A stretch of 64,000 bases of DNA from Rallus limicola (lineage: Eukaryota > Chordata > Aves > Gruiformes > Rallidae). Within the stretch, counting starts at the first letter, position 1; each line of letters begins with the position of its first letter. Under the pieces are notes generated by a model. That model saw only the letters and a program-made list of their open reading frames with translations. It searched no databases and was not told where the DNA came from. This document shows, in pieces, positions 12,761 to 22,340 of this stretch. Location of the stretch: the NCBI GenBank assembly GCA_022605955.1, contig JAKCOZ010000015.1:5213287-5277286 (forward strand), read 5' to 3'. The position numbers and the translations under genes were made by a program.

Positions 12761-13465
12761 TCAGGCGATCCTGCTGCAGAACTCGTCGAAGTCCCTCTCC
12801 ATGAAGAGCTCGCTCTCGATCATATCATCCTCGGAGGGGAAGTACTGCTGGCTCTCCTCCTGCGGGGGGGCCGCAGCCAAACCGGCCCCGGCCCTGCGCG
12901 GGGCAGGCGGCGAGCGGGCGGCGGGGCCGGTCTCCCCGGCGCACTCCATCAGCGCCCCGCGGGCGTTCTCCAGCGCCCCCAGGTAGGAGTCCATGTCCAG
13001 CGGGTCCATCTCGCAGTCCGACCCGCCGCTCTCGGTGCCCAACGAGTCCGAGCGCAGGTGCATGAGCTGGTACTTCTCCCTCATCAGGAACTGGTTGGTG
13101 TTGCGGGGCGCCCGCATGCCCGGTGCCCGCCGGCCCAGGATGTTGACGGGCCGCAGGGAGAGGAGCACCCGCGGCCGGGCGGGCCGGTGGCAGCGGCGGA
13201 AGGCGCGGCAGTGCTGCTGTTGCTGTTGCTGCTGGCAGTGCTGGTAGTGGCTGTGCGTGCGGCTACCCAGCAGCTTCCGAGTGACGCCGGGGTGCCTCCC
13301 GCGCCGCCCGGGGGGCCAGCGCGACCGGCTGCCGCCTCGCCGGGGCTCGCCGCCCTTCAGCGGCGGCGGGAAGGCGCCTCCGGGCACCCCTTCGCCACGG
13401 GCGGGCTCCCAGGGGGGCCGCTGCGCTCCGCCGCCGTACGCTATCAGCTCCTCGCGTCGCAGCAT
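12761..13465 (-). CDS. intronless CCER1-like protein with a HEXIM-type NTxQFLM motif
   Basis: A single-exon ORF of 234 codons. The start ATG (13465-13463) has G at -3, and an in-frame TGA lies six codons upstream at 13483-13481. Layout: a basic Gly/Arg/Pro-rich N-terminal half; a seven-glutamine run at 78-84 inside His/Cys (HYQHC then HC); Arg-rich segment 88-118; the motif GMRAPRNTNQFLM at 116-128; an acidic stretch 145-160 (SDCEMDPLDMD); an Ala/Pro-rich linker; and a C-terminal LFMERDFDEFC at 220-230. CCER1 of mammals, as I recall it, carries GMRAPPNTTQFIM and ends near LFMAQDF. HEXIM proteins carry NTTQFLM followed by acidic residues and FLQRDF. The order basic, NT-QFLM, acidic, F-x-RDF is therefore shared. 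No coiled coil like the HEXIM cyclin T-binding region follows. TATA box and poly(A) signal fit a compact intronless gene, as for HEXIM1. Family placement is from memory; a function in P-TEFb control is inference. Confidence 0.75.
   Translation of the reverse strand: MLRREELIAYGGGAQRPPWEPARGEGVPGGAFPPPLKGGEPRRGGSRSRWPPGRRGRHPGVTRKLLGSRTHSHYQHCQQQQQQQHCRAFRRCHRPARPRVLLSLRPVNILGRRAPGMRAPRNTNQFLMREKYQLMHLRSDSLGTESGGSDCEMDPLDMDSYLGALENARGALMECAGETGPAARSPPAPRRAGAGLAAAPPQEESQQYFPSEDDMIESELFMERDFDEFCSRIA
13202..13234 (-). repeat. CAG/CAA tract encoding polyglutamine
   Basis: On the - strand, mixed CAG and CAA codons encode seven consecutive Gln (residues 78-84), flanked by Cys and His. CAA interruptions should limit expansion. 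Confidence 0.85.
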
Positions 13466-13945
13466 CGCGGCCCGTCGCTCTCACATGCTCCTGGCCGCCG
13501 GGAGAGCTGCCGGGACACCGCCGCCGATGAAGTCCAGCGCCGTCGCCTCCCCGGTGCGCCTTCTACCCTTTTCCCCTGGGCTGAGCTGCCGGTTCCCAAG
13601 AGCCCTGCGACGTCCCCTTTCGCGGGGGCTTCCCCGGGCGCCTCTACCTTTTCACGATCCGCTCTGTTTTTTTCTTGAGCGGAGCCCCTTTACAGCGCAT
13701 AGCCTGGCTGAAGGGCTGCGGGCTGGGGGGCAGCTTGACCGGCTCCAAGCCGCCGCCTCGGAGAGATGGTCTCGCCTACTCCCCGGCCGGCCGCTACCGG
13801 GCTGTCAGCGCTCCGCCGGGGGACGGCGGGCCCGGGCGAGGCCCAGGAGCAGAGAGAGCAAGGGGAGCGTACGGAAAGAGTCTAACCGCTCACTACCAGC
13901 CGCCCGCCGCCCCACGCGGACTGCTTTCGCGCACCCACACAACCC

Positions 13946-13955
13946 TTATTTATAG
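13946..13955 (-). promoter_or_regulatory. TATA box of the - strand gene
   Basis: Read on the - strand: CTATAAATAA, a near-perfect TATA box in otherwise very GC-rich DNA. Initiation would be expected near 13920, giving an unspliced 5' leader of about 455 bases. A TATA box inside a CpG island suggests tightly regulated, perhaps tissue-specific or induced, expression. Confidence 0.65.
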
Positions 13956-14899
13956 AGCATGGCGCAGTCCAACTGCCGCCACGGGGGGGGGGGGGAAGAA
14001 CGGCCGTTCCGAGGCGATCCTGTCCTCGCCAAGCATCGCTCTGCGTGCCCGGCCAGCGTGGACTCTCAGCGCCACGACGAGCCGCGCCAGGTCGCGGGCT
14101 TGTGTCTCCTGGGTTAATTCTGGGATCTTCCCCACGCTCCCCCCCCACTCGGCCCATTTTGGTTTGGCTCAGCGCTCCGGGAGCTTTAGTTTGTTTATCC
14201 GCTATTCACGAACACTTATTGCGCACAGTTCCCCGCGCAAGCGTGGTGGCCTTCCTTTCCGTTGCAGTGGCAGTACGTAAAGTGCTTAAGCCGCCTATGA
14301 GACAGTGGAGGGGTGTTGGGAGTTGGGCAGGCGTAATGGCTTCGCGAAGAGCTGGTGCTCGGTGGGGTGTGGGGGGGGGAAGGGGCGCTCCGAGTCGGCA
14401 GCGCTCTGGGGCCGGTGACTAAACGTAGGAAAGCCGCGGCGGTCTGCGCCAGCGCCTCCTGCCCCGCTCCCCCAAGCCGGGGCCGGAGCTGCCACGGGGA
14501 GACAGCTTTCTTCCCGCTCATGGTCCGCAAAATGGTGCCCGCGCTTGAGCGGGGGGTGACAGTTCCTTCTCCCCTCAGGCGCGGGGAGGGGAGGCCTCCA
14601 CCACCGTGACCAGCCCAGCGGGCAGCCTCACGCCTCAGGGCAGGGAAGAATGCACGCTCCGGTGGGCTTTTCTCCGCTCTGCCCTGCTCTGCCCCGCTCC
14701 AACAGGCCAAGGGAGGGAATCTCCATTGCTTGACCAGCAACGATAACTGCACAACCCCGGCGGAGAAGTGGCGAGCACCGGTGCCCAGCTCGGGGCAGCC
14801 ACCGCCATGGAGGTGCAGGGTGGGGCTGCGCTGAGTACTGGCCGAGGCCCAGGCACGGCCTGAACCCGTCGGAGGAGGTGGGGTGTGAGGAGCTTGGAG

Positions 14900-16480
14900 C
14901 TAGCCCTTGATGGGAGAGGAGTCTCCTCTTGAGGCTTTCTGGGGTTTCAGCTTAATCGGTGCTTTCTAAACAGTTTTTAGTGAAAAAGTAGAGCAGACAC
15001 ATTCATTCCTATAGTGTGGGGCTGGGCTCTGAAACCCTGCTGCAGATTTCCCCTGGTTTTCAGCCCCGCCCCTTTTTTTTGGGGGGGGGGAGGCTCTGTG
15101 TAATTACTGCACTGCTAGCTATGACAGTGATTTCCCTATTCGCCTCTTCTTTATGGTCAATTTAGTTGTGAAAAACGAGCTCGGTGTTGAAGCCCAAATG
15201 GTTCCAGTTAAAGGTCGTGCATGAACGACAGGAGATGTTCATGTAGGTGACAGGTTATTTACTAGTGAAGGGCAAAGAAGTACAAAATACATGGTAGCCA
15301 GGTGAAAATCTGCACAGCAGGTAACTGCAATGACAAATTGTCAGCATTGTGTTTCATTGCTTAAGAGGACATACTTAAGCACTGCTTGTTTAAAATTTTA
15401 TTCAGAAATTATATCCTATCCCATTTAATGTCAGCTGACCTTATCACCTATATGTTTTACAAAATAAGTCCAAAATTAAAGGAGCTGGCACTGGAGCAAG
15501 CACAAGTTCTCTAAAAAAGTGCCACCTCTGCAATCTGAAGGAATGAGAAAGCAGGGGGGAGGCCGCAGGTCTTTCAGGTTTGATAGTGTGTTTATACAGT
15601 AACAGCTTATGAAGTGGTCTGAACTGGTTTGGGATTTTTTTTTTCCAAGTAAGCTTGCACTACTTGGAGAAAAAGTTCAAACTAGATTAATAGAAGCCAT
15701 GGTTAAATTCAAGGCTTCCTGAAAATAGTATCTATCTGCCTGCATAGTGAGAAAAGCTCTTTGTATATAGAGAAGGTCCATAATGGTCAGATGAGTAAAA
15801 TCTCTGAATTAGTTATTTTTTTCCCCTGCATTTTATTCCTCTCTTAGCTACCTGTCTTCAATCTCGAATCATGCTTACCAGATATTCTTTAAAAATACCC
15901 AAACAGAAACCTCAAAACATGAGGAAATAAAGTGCCCAGTTGAGGCAGTAGAATCCAAGTCCTCCTTTTGGTTCTGAGTTGTCACGGGCCTTTTTGTGAC
16001 TTTTAGATGCACCAGAAAGCAATATGGATTAGACAGATTTCTTTCCCTCTGTGGGTGCAGAACATCTCGTATCCACACTGGTGGGAATCTCTGTCATATT
16101 TATACTGGAGACTCTGTCCTGGCAAGCACCTGCTCTCCCTGTCTTGTTGGTCGGTCCTGTTTAGTCTGGCCTCACTTTGTGTTTTCTGTTTCTCTGGTCT
16201 TGGTGTGGATGGAGTTCCACTTTTAGTTATTCCAGAGTAATGTACAAATTTCTGCGTGGAAAAGAGCCTTGTGTTTTTGTTTTTTTTTGTGCAGGTGAGA
16301 ACTCTGCTTAACGTGACACACTTCACATCTGGATGTGTGCCTCCTCCACAGACCAGTATGCACCAGTGACTTGAGCTTGTACTAGTCCTGGGAATCTAAA
16401 GCTAGCTTTTATTGTTTGTCTGCACTTGTATTAGTGTAGAAGTTCTAAGAGTAACTGAAAATGATGATGTGGAGGCAGCT
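14900..16480. other. spacer between two divergent promoters
   Basis: AT-rich DNA between the two CpG islands. I see no exon, repeat or RNA gene that I can support. ORFs of 67-107 codons near 15875-16326 on both strands overlap one another and look like chance. Confidence 0.5.
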
Positions 16481-16984
16481 GATCCCCATACCTCGATCTG
16501 TTTGGCCAGGGGTTCCAGCTGTGCAGCGGCACAGGCTGGAACCTGCCTCCCTTTACCACCTCCCCGGAGTCGCCTCCACGCCTCCCTGCCCAGATCCTTT
16601 CCACAGCTGCTTGCTGCGCTTTCTGTAGGCGGGAGGAGCCGTGCTCCCCTTTGGCGATGCTGTGCTCGGCAGCCAGCAGCAATACTTTCCCCCGTTCTCA
16701 GGCTTCCTGGGGCGACGGGAGCCCACGCACAGGTCCGACCTCTTTCAGGGCTGTGCGGCAGTAGAGGAGGGAACTCCTATTTAGAGGGAGGCCCCGCCCC
16801 GGCCAATGAGGAGCCGCAGGGTGGGAGGGCGGGAAGGGCTTCCCGGTCTGCTCCGCCCCGCCGTGACCTGGCGTTTCTAGGAGAGCGGCGTGTCCAATGG
16901 GAGGCCGCCTTATTGTACCCTAAGTATGCCGTGCGCTGATTGGCCGCAGCTGCCGGGTGTGCCCACCGGTGCTTCCTGTCATGC

Positions 16985-17028
16985 TTTCCCGGGCGCGGTT
17001 GCATCATTGCGGGACGGCCGGCGCTGAG
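16985..17028 (+). other. IARS1: IARS1 untranslated exon 1 (start approximate)
   Basis: The donor GCTGAG|gtgagc at 17029 closes a GC-rich stretch downstream of the CCAAT boxes. The 5' boundary is not visible in the sequence and could lie 30 bases either way. No ATG occurs in the part shown, so the exon is leader only. Confidence 0.55.
16999..17006 (+). promoter_or_regulatory. IARS1: candidate ATF4-C/EBP amino-acid response element
   Basis: TTGCATCA within GGTTGCATCATTGC, at or just downstream of the likely start site. This matches the C/EBP-ATF composite element of amino-acid-responsive genes such as CHOP and TRIB3. Cytosolic aminoacyl-tRNA synthetase genes are known ATF4 targets, so the site fits the gene. 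Confidence 0.6.
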
Positions 17029-17059
17029 GTGAGCGGCAGTGGGGCCTGGGTCTGCCCGG

Positions 17060-17077
17060 CCCTGCCCTGCCCTGCCC
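17060..17077. repeat. (CCCTG)3 short tandem repeat
   Basis: Three and a half CCCTG units in the 5' part of IARS1 intron 1. Confidence 0.7.
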
Positions 17078-17503
17078 TCGGGGCCGCTCTCCCCAGCTCT
17101 CCGCATCGCCCTTCCGTCCGCCGAGGGGGGTGTCAGTGAGGTGGGGGTCGACTCAGAGGCCTGAGACAGGGGCGGCGTCGGGGCCCCAGGGGCCTCGCGG
17201 AAATGTCGGGGGCGCTTTGTGGGGGCGCCGGGGCCGGGCGGTGCCTTTCAGGGTGTCGCAGAAAGCCCGCGGCTCGCACCCTGGGTGTCGGTCCCGCTGG
17301 CCGCTTGTCCCGCTCTCGCCCTGTGCCGCTTAGCGGCGGGTCGTGGCCCGGCCGGTGCCGCTTCTGTCACCGCCCGGAGCTCCGCAGCGCGCTAATGGGC
17401 AGGCGGCTGGGCTGGCTGCCCCGCTGCGAAGTTTCGGCGTTATTAGCGCTGTATCAGGTGTTAGAGCGAATGTATTCTGTATCCATAACGTTGTCTTTAC
17501 GTG

Positions 17504-17561
17504 TCATGGAATATCCTGAGTTGGAAGGGACCTATGAGGATCATCGAGTCCAAATCCTGAC
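17504..17561 (-). mobile_element. CR1 LINE 3'-end fragment
   Basis: GAGTTGGAAGGGACCT followed by GGATCATCGAGTCCAA is the reverse complement of the conserved 3' end of chicken repeat 1. Only about 60 bases survive, diverged, in IARS1 intron 1 at the edge of the CpG island. Confidence 0.8.
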
Positions 17562-19520
17562 ATAAGATGCTTTATTCCCAGCTGTCTCTGGGTGCTCTCC
17601 AGGTTCTTTGTTCTTTGTGGAATTTAGCGATTACTTAAATAGGTACCTGTTAGAGATTAGCCACTTTCCTTCTTGCAGAGTTTAGTATCCGTCAAAGCTT
17701 AACTTTTGTTAATTATTTGAATGAAGAGCCTAAGATACTGTGCAATGTGTCTTAAAGCATTCCACTTCAGCACCCTTCTAAAAGGGAAATTTTGGAGGAA
17801 GGCACACTTTTGATTAGTACTGTTGAATGGATTTGGTGTTTCTGTCATCAGCAAATGTTGACTCTCTCCCCGCCCCCCCCTGCCCCAGCTCCCTGGGAGC
17901 CTTCTGGAAACTGAAGAAAGCATTTTTTTTTCAGTTCTGTACGTGCCATGCTTAGGAAGCGATTGCCAGGTAATACCAGAGTTGAACGGGCACTTAACAG
18001 TATTTGTCAACTCAACTGATGGTAGTTTCTGAGTTTAGAAAATATATTACTCAAAGTTATTTCAGAATAGCCTAGACTTTTTTGCACAGTGACAAATTTT
18101 ACACTTTTAATCAATGCAATGTGAAGATAAGAGAAAAAAGTGCTTAAGAAAACATGCATGGTCTGAGATATATTTGTGGCTAAACATAGTGTTAATTTAT
18201 GAATCCACTTGCCATTTTAGCAAACTTTTAATTGGATTTTCAGCCTAAAAAGAAGCACTCCTTGATGTGGGACAAATGGGTTCTATAGTCCATCTAGGTA
18301 GTGTTTTAACTGGAGTGATACTTTGAGGTGAATTCATCTTTGTACATTTTCTCTAATCCACCCTTGAGTATCAGACTCAGCATGAGTAGGCTTTATTTAC
18401 TTGTTTAAAAGTTAGGAAGTGTCACTTGCTAATTTCCCAGTTTAGTTTTCTGATCTCATTTTTTTTTCAGTAAGCAAAGTCTGTACCTCAGTTTCATCAC
18501 CCATCAAATAGAGCGTGGAATAATCAGGTCATTTTCAGTCTGCTCTGAATAAGGTGTAAAGACGTATTTTCTATGTTACCAGCAAAACCAAATCTTTTGT
18601 ATAGAAAAACATGTTTTAAATTCTTTTCTGAAGTAATTGCACTTATAAATTGTTGTGCTAGGGAGACTGGCCGTGAGGGTGGCAGCTTTATGTCCTTTTG
18701 GAGAAGAAAGCTTGTTTCTCAAATTTAATTTTTTAAAAATGAGTTTATTCTTGCATTTCTAACCATTTGATGGTTGACTTAATGTGCTAGTTACAGTAAG
18801 TGAGTAAGTGGGCATGATTGATTGGGGGTTTCCCCCCACCTGTTTTCAGGTCTTCGATTAGTATTGCATTCCTGTTCCTGATGTAAGACGTTACCTCAAG
18901 GTTTTCAGAAGCAATGTTTCTCCTGTAGCTTAGCATTCTGTGCATGTCCACCCTTCCTTTTATTTTATATGTGGTTGTTTCTATCTGTTCTAGAAATGTG
19001 TGCTTTTGATAATCAGGCACTTTTTAATATTATTCCCCCAGAATAATTCCCTCAGTACCTAAACCAGCAGACGTAGGGAGCCTGGATCTGTGTATACATA
19101 AAGCTGTGCATTGTTAAACTTTGGGGAAGGCATCTGTAGATGGAGAAAGGAGGGGGGCCCTCATCTATGGAGGGAAGGTTGTGCATAGGTCTCCTATAGA
19201 ATAACTTGTGGGAGAAGGTGGCTGGAACAAGGATGAGAGACTGATTTTAAACCCCTTGAAATTAGGATACCATTTATGCATTTCATAATGGTTCTTCTAA
19301 AAAAATCAGTACCTTGAAATCCACCTTGTTTTAATCATCTGTCTCCGATGTGTGTTGATCCTAATGCATTTCTGAAATATCTGTTCATTTCATTCATAGT
19401 CACATTTTTTTTCTTGAATTTTTGTGGGAAAAGTAAATATATTTTTTTAAAAAATCTTAGTATGCAAAGTCCCAGGTTCTAAGTTGCTTTTAAGATTTTA
19501 ATGCTTTTTTTTTTTTCTAG

Positions 19521-19607
19521 ATAAGAAGCCCAGCATAAGCTTCAGACTGCTGTAGTACAAACTTTGAAGCCTTTCCAATTGAATGGTATTCCTGTCTTAT
19601 AGAAGAA
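19521..19607 (+). other. IARS1: IARS1 untranslated exon 2
   Basis: The acceptor is a T-rich run ending TTCTAG at 19520 and the donor is GAAGAA|gtgagt at 19608. The exon is 87 bases. Spliced to exon 3 it places the IARS1 start in a strong context (AAA ATG G), with an in-frame TAG at 19600-19602 just upstream. It contains an ATG at 19583 that opens a uORF into exon 3. The exon may be alternative, because exon 1 joined directly to exon 3 also gives a good start context. Confidence 0.6.
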
Positions 19608-22249
19608 GTGAGTGTGCTTACAAAAAAGTTCCCTGGTGGTGCATTGTCTTAAAAATGTAACAGTTTTGTCAGCAGAAAATTATTAGAGAAACAAGAAAAC
19701 AGAAACCTGTTGTGTTTGCTGATCTGCATGTAAATTTGGAGTCTTGTCCAAAGGTGCTGGTTTATTGGATGCATTTGTGTAATCATTTCTGTAACATCAT
19801 TTGTGAAGTTTTCACTCTGTCTGTGTTCAAAGTAGTGAGTTGTCCCAGGTTATTTTTCTGATATACCTGGATTGCTTATAGTAACAAATGTCTGTCTTTT
19901 GCATGGCATTATTCATGTCTCTGTGTATAACTGATCAGGATTTTTCTGAACACAGAAGTCTTAGTGTTTTGCTCAGTGGAATTTGAACCATAGATAGATT
20001 GAAATGTGCTTTGTCTTTTCTGTCAACCTGTTACAAAATTCTCTTCTGAAACTTGGAAAAACTGACCTGTAGTAACTGTTAGGTATAAACTCTAATCAGC
20101 AGTATTTTTCCTAATTCTGACATAATAGGCTTCTCTTGTAAGCTGGGTGAGAGCAGGTGTGAGTGGTGCCCTGTGGTTACTGGACGCTGGTTGGTGCATA
20201 CAGTGCTTCAGTTGGTAGAAAGGGCCAAAAGCGACACTGTGATTCACGCATGGAGCCTGTGATCCCTGAGCAGCTTCCACAGCCCGGTCACAGTTACAGA
20301 TGAAACCTCAAACATGTATTTAATCCATCAGGTTATAGGGACAGTTGCCAAAACCTTTGCAGTTATCACTAAATTGCAAAGGCTGGGCTTGATCTAAGTA
20401 AAACGTGCAAATCCTCAGTCTTCAAGTCAACTGTCTTGTATGACCTAAGTTTAAAGGGCGAGCTCTTTTATCATCTCCATTGTCTCTGGCCCTGTGATCT
20501 TGAGCTAGGATCAAATTACTGAGGAATGACATGGCCTAATTAGTGCTTTGTTAAGTCCTTTCTGATATGATGATGAAAACCCTTGTACAAGTTGTGTATT
20601 TTGTATCTTAATGTGCTAAGACTGGTTATTACCTTTTAAAGAATACATCCGGGCTGTGTCCACGTTTTCCTTATCAGATCCTGATTTCTTTTCCATCTGT
20701 GGTGCTGCTTGTGTACTAGATTGTGGCTTTCTCAATTAATTTCTTGCCTTACTGGATAATTTGCATTTATTAGTGGGGAGAATGATCTGTCATTAATGCA
20801 GAAGGTATGAGTGGTGGAATTTGTCTCTGAGTTTCATTTGGGTCAAAATTTCTTCGTATGCTTCAAGCATTGAGCTGGCAAGTTCTCTGCTGCTCTGGGT
20901 TTCATGTAAGTAAATGTTTTAGAGACTTGGCATTACCAAGCAGCATGTCAGCTGTAACTTGAAGTGCCAGCTTTGTGCATTTGTGTTTGTGGCTACTTAT
21001 GGTTGCTATTTCACAAACCTGAGTAAATCAGAAGACTCGATTCTTATGCCATTGCTTGTAATTCTGCAATGCTAAGTGAAACTCAAGGCTTGGCTCCTAC
21101 TGAGGTTAATGCTAAGGGGTGTTAGCACTGAAGTAAGAGTTAGGAGAGCCTGTTTCTTCTTTGCAGTTATCTGTTATAACCTTCATAACCACTCTTCTTC
21201 TGTTATGGAACTTCTGTCTCAAATACCTGTATTCCACAGAGCTTTTGCTTAGTGTTTACTGTAGTGTTTTGTTGAAATATAACTCCTTTGAATCTTCTAG
21301 CAGGTCTGGACCACTAGGTAGCTCTATTGTGTGTTTCTAATGAAGTTGAGACTTCTCTTCTCCATGTTGTGAAGAAAGCTCATACATAATTTTGCTTGTA
21401 GTGACTTTGTTGACCTACCCAGGATTTTAGAAGGACTTTGGTGGCCAAACTCCACCAAAGACCATTCAGAAAATGGCCAGCAGTAAGTAGCCTTTTGTGG
21501 CTTAGGTCTGACATGCTTGTAAAACTGAAGGGGGGGTGGGGGTGAAAGACTAGCAGTTTTGTCAGTATTCTGGAAGTTTGAGCTTTTCAAGATGCCCAGA
21601 TGAGGTCTTTGAACTTTTTCCTCATCTCTTTGTTCAAGTTCTTCCCCACATGTTCATCTTTCATTGCAATGTGTTTCAACTATGCTATCTGAACGCTGGC
21701 TCCTTTGAGGAGCATGTGAGAGGGGTAGCCTAGCTAGATGGAAAAATGTGGTTTTAAACCTTTAAGTGGTAGGAATGTACAGTGAAAAGGACCCTTCTCT
21801 TCATTAGTTTTAGTTCCTATGTTTAAAGTAAGTTTCACTAGTTCACAAATTCATGCTGGCAGGTAACTTGGAACATCAAAACCTTTCCTAAGAATATAAA
21901 AATAATATTAAATTTCCCTTTTACTGTTTTCTATAGGAAATAAAAATAAAAGCAAAATAAAAAATGAATGGCCATAGTTGAGTGAATCTTTCTCCTGTAA
22001 CAACTTTGGTACTAGTCTGTAACAATGACTAGGCTTTCTTTGGAATCTAGTACTTGCTTGTTTCCATGTCTATACTGAATCAGGCTCTTTAAAAAACTGA
22101 GGTGCAGCTTGGTGGTACAGATTTCTAAGACAATGGATTGTATTTGTGAACTAATTTTATTTTTCCTCGTTGATGTTCAATATGTATTTTCTTTTTTCTG
22201 CTTGGTTGTTGCTGGGAAAGAATGGTTCAACAAGTTCCAGAAAACATAA
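19583..22249 (+). CDS. 17-codon uORF overlapping the IARS1 start codon
   Basis: The ORF starts at ATG 19583 in exon 2, reads eight codons and one base to the donor at 19607, resumes at 22221 and ends at TAA 22247-22249. It overlaps the main ATG (22222) in another frame. Its start context is weak (T at -3, G at +4), while the main start is strong (A at -3, G at +4), so leaky scanning would be needed. An overlapping uORF could lower basal translation and respond to eIF2 phosphorylation; that role is inference. Confidence 0.4.
20164..20301 (+). ncRNA. SNORA84: candidate H/ACA snoRNA SNORA84 in IARS1 intron 2
   Basis: The 3' half folds as a typical H/ACA hairpin. The lower stem is ACTGTGA (20236-20242) with TCACAGT (20288-20294). 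The upper stem is TGGAGC (20251-20256) with GCTTCCA (20273-20279, one bulge). The unpaired pocket strands between them are TTCACGCA and CAGCCCGG. An ACA (20296-20298) lies exactly three bases from the inferred 3' end, just past the stem. The 5' hairpin closes with GCCCT (20168-20172) and AGGGC (20221-20225). The hinge is atypical (AAAAGC at 20227, not a strict ANANNA). In human, SNORA84 sits in an early IARS1 intron; SNORA proteins dyskerin, NOP10, NHP2 and GAR1 would guide pseudouridylation. The name rests on structure and synteny, not alignment. Confidence 0.65.
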
Positions 22250-22340
22250 CTTTTCCAAATGAGGAAGAGAAGATACTGGAGCTCTGGAAAAATCTTAATT
22301 GTTTCCAGGAGTGCCTAAAGCAATCAAAGAATAAACCTAG
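22221..22340 (+). CDS. IARS1: IARS1 exon 3 (first coding)
   Basis: ATG at 22222 in strong context; codes for residues 1-39 ([18 protein letters not shown] at the start) and two bases of codon 40. The acceptor is GGGAAAG|A and the donor is CCTAG|gtaaga. Confidence 0.97.

Larger units (their letters stand above)
11660..14870. promoter_or_regulatory. CpG island covering the intronless - strand gene
   Basis: GC content and CpG density jump sharply here, with C or G runs of nine or more at 11664, 12131, 12472 and 13984. The island covers the 3' UTR, the whole ORF and the promoter of the - strand gene and extends about 900 bases beyond its TATA box. Most long ORFs of both strands in this stretch are shadows of the GC-rich composition. 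Confidence 0.85.
16500..17450. promoter_or_regulatory. IARS1: CpG island promoter of IARS1
   Basis: A TATA-less housekeeping promoter. CCAAT boxes lie at 16803-16807 (+), 16894-16898 (+) and 16939-16943 (-, ATTGG), as expected for NF-Y. GC boxes lie near 16792 and 16853. An ETS-type TTCCTG lies at 16973-16978. CpG density falls off within intron 1 near 17450. Confidence 0.8.

Noticed and set aside
13058..14280. Several + strand ORFs of 200-232 codons opposite or beside the - strand gene
   Set aside because: GC-rich shadow frames. The - strand ORF has the TATA box, poly(A) signal and recognisable motifs.
16412..16939. 175-codon + strand ORF upstream of IARS1
   Set aside because: It runs through the promoter CCAAT and GC boxes and shows no family resemblance; composition-driven.
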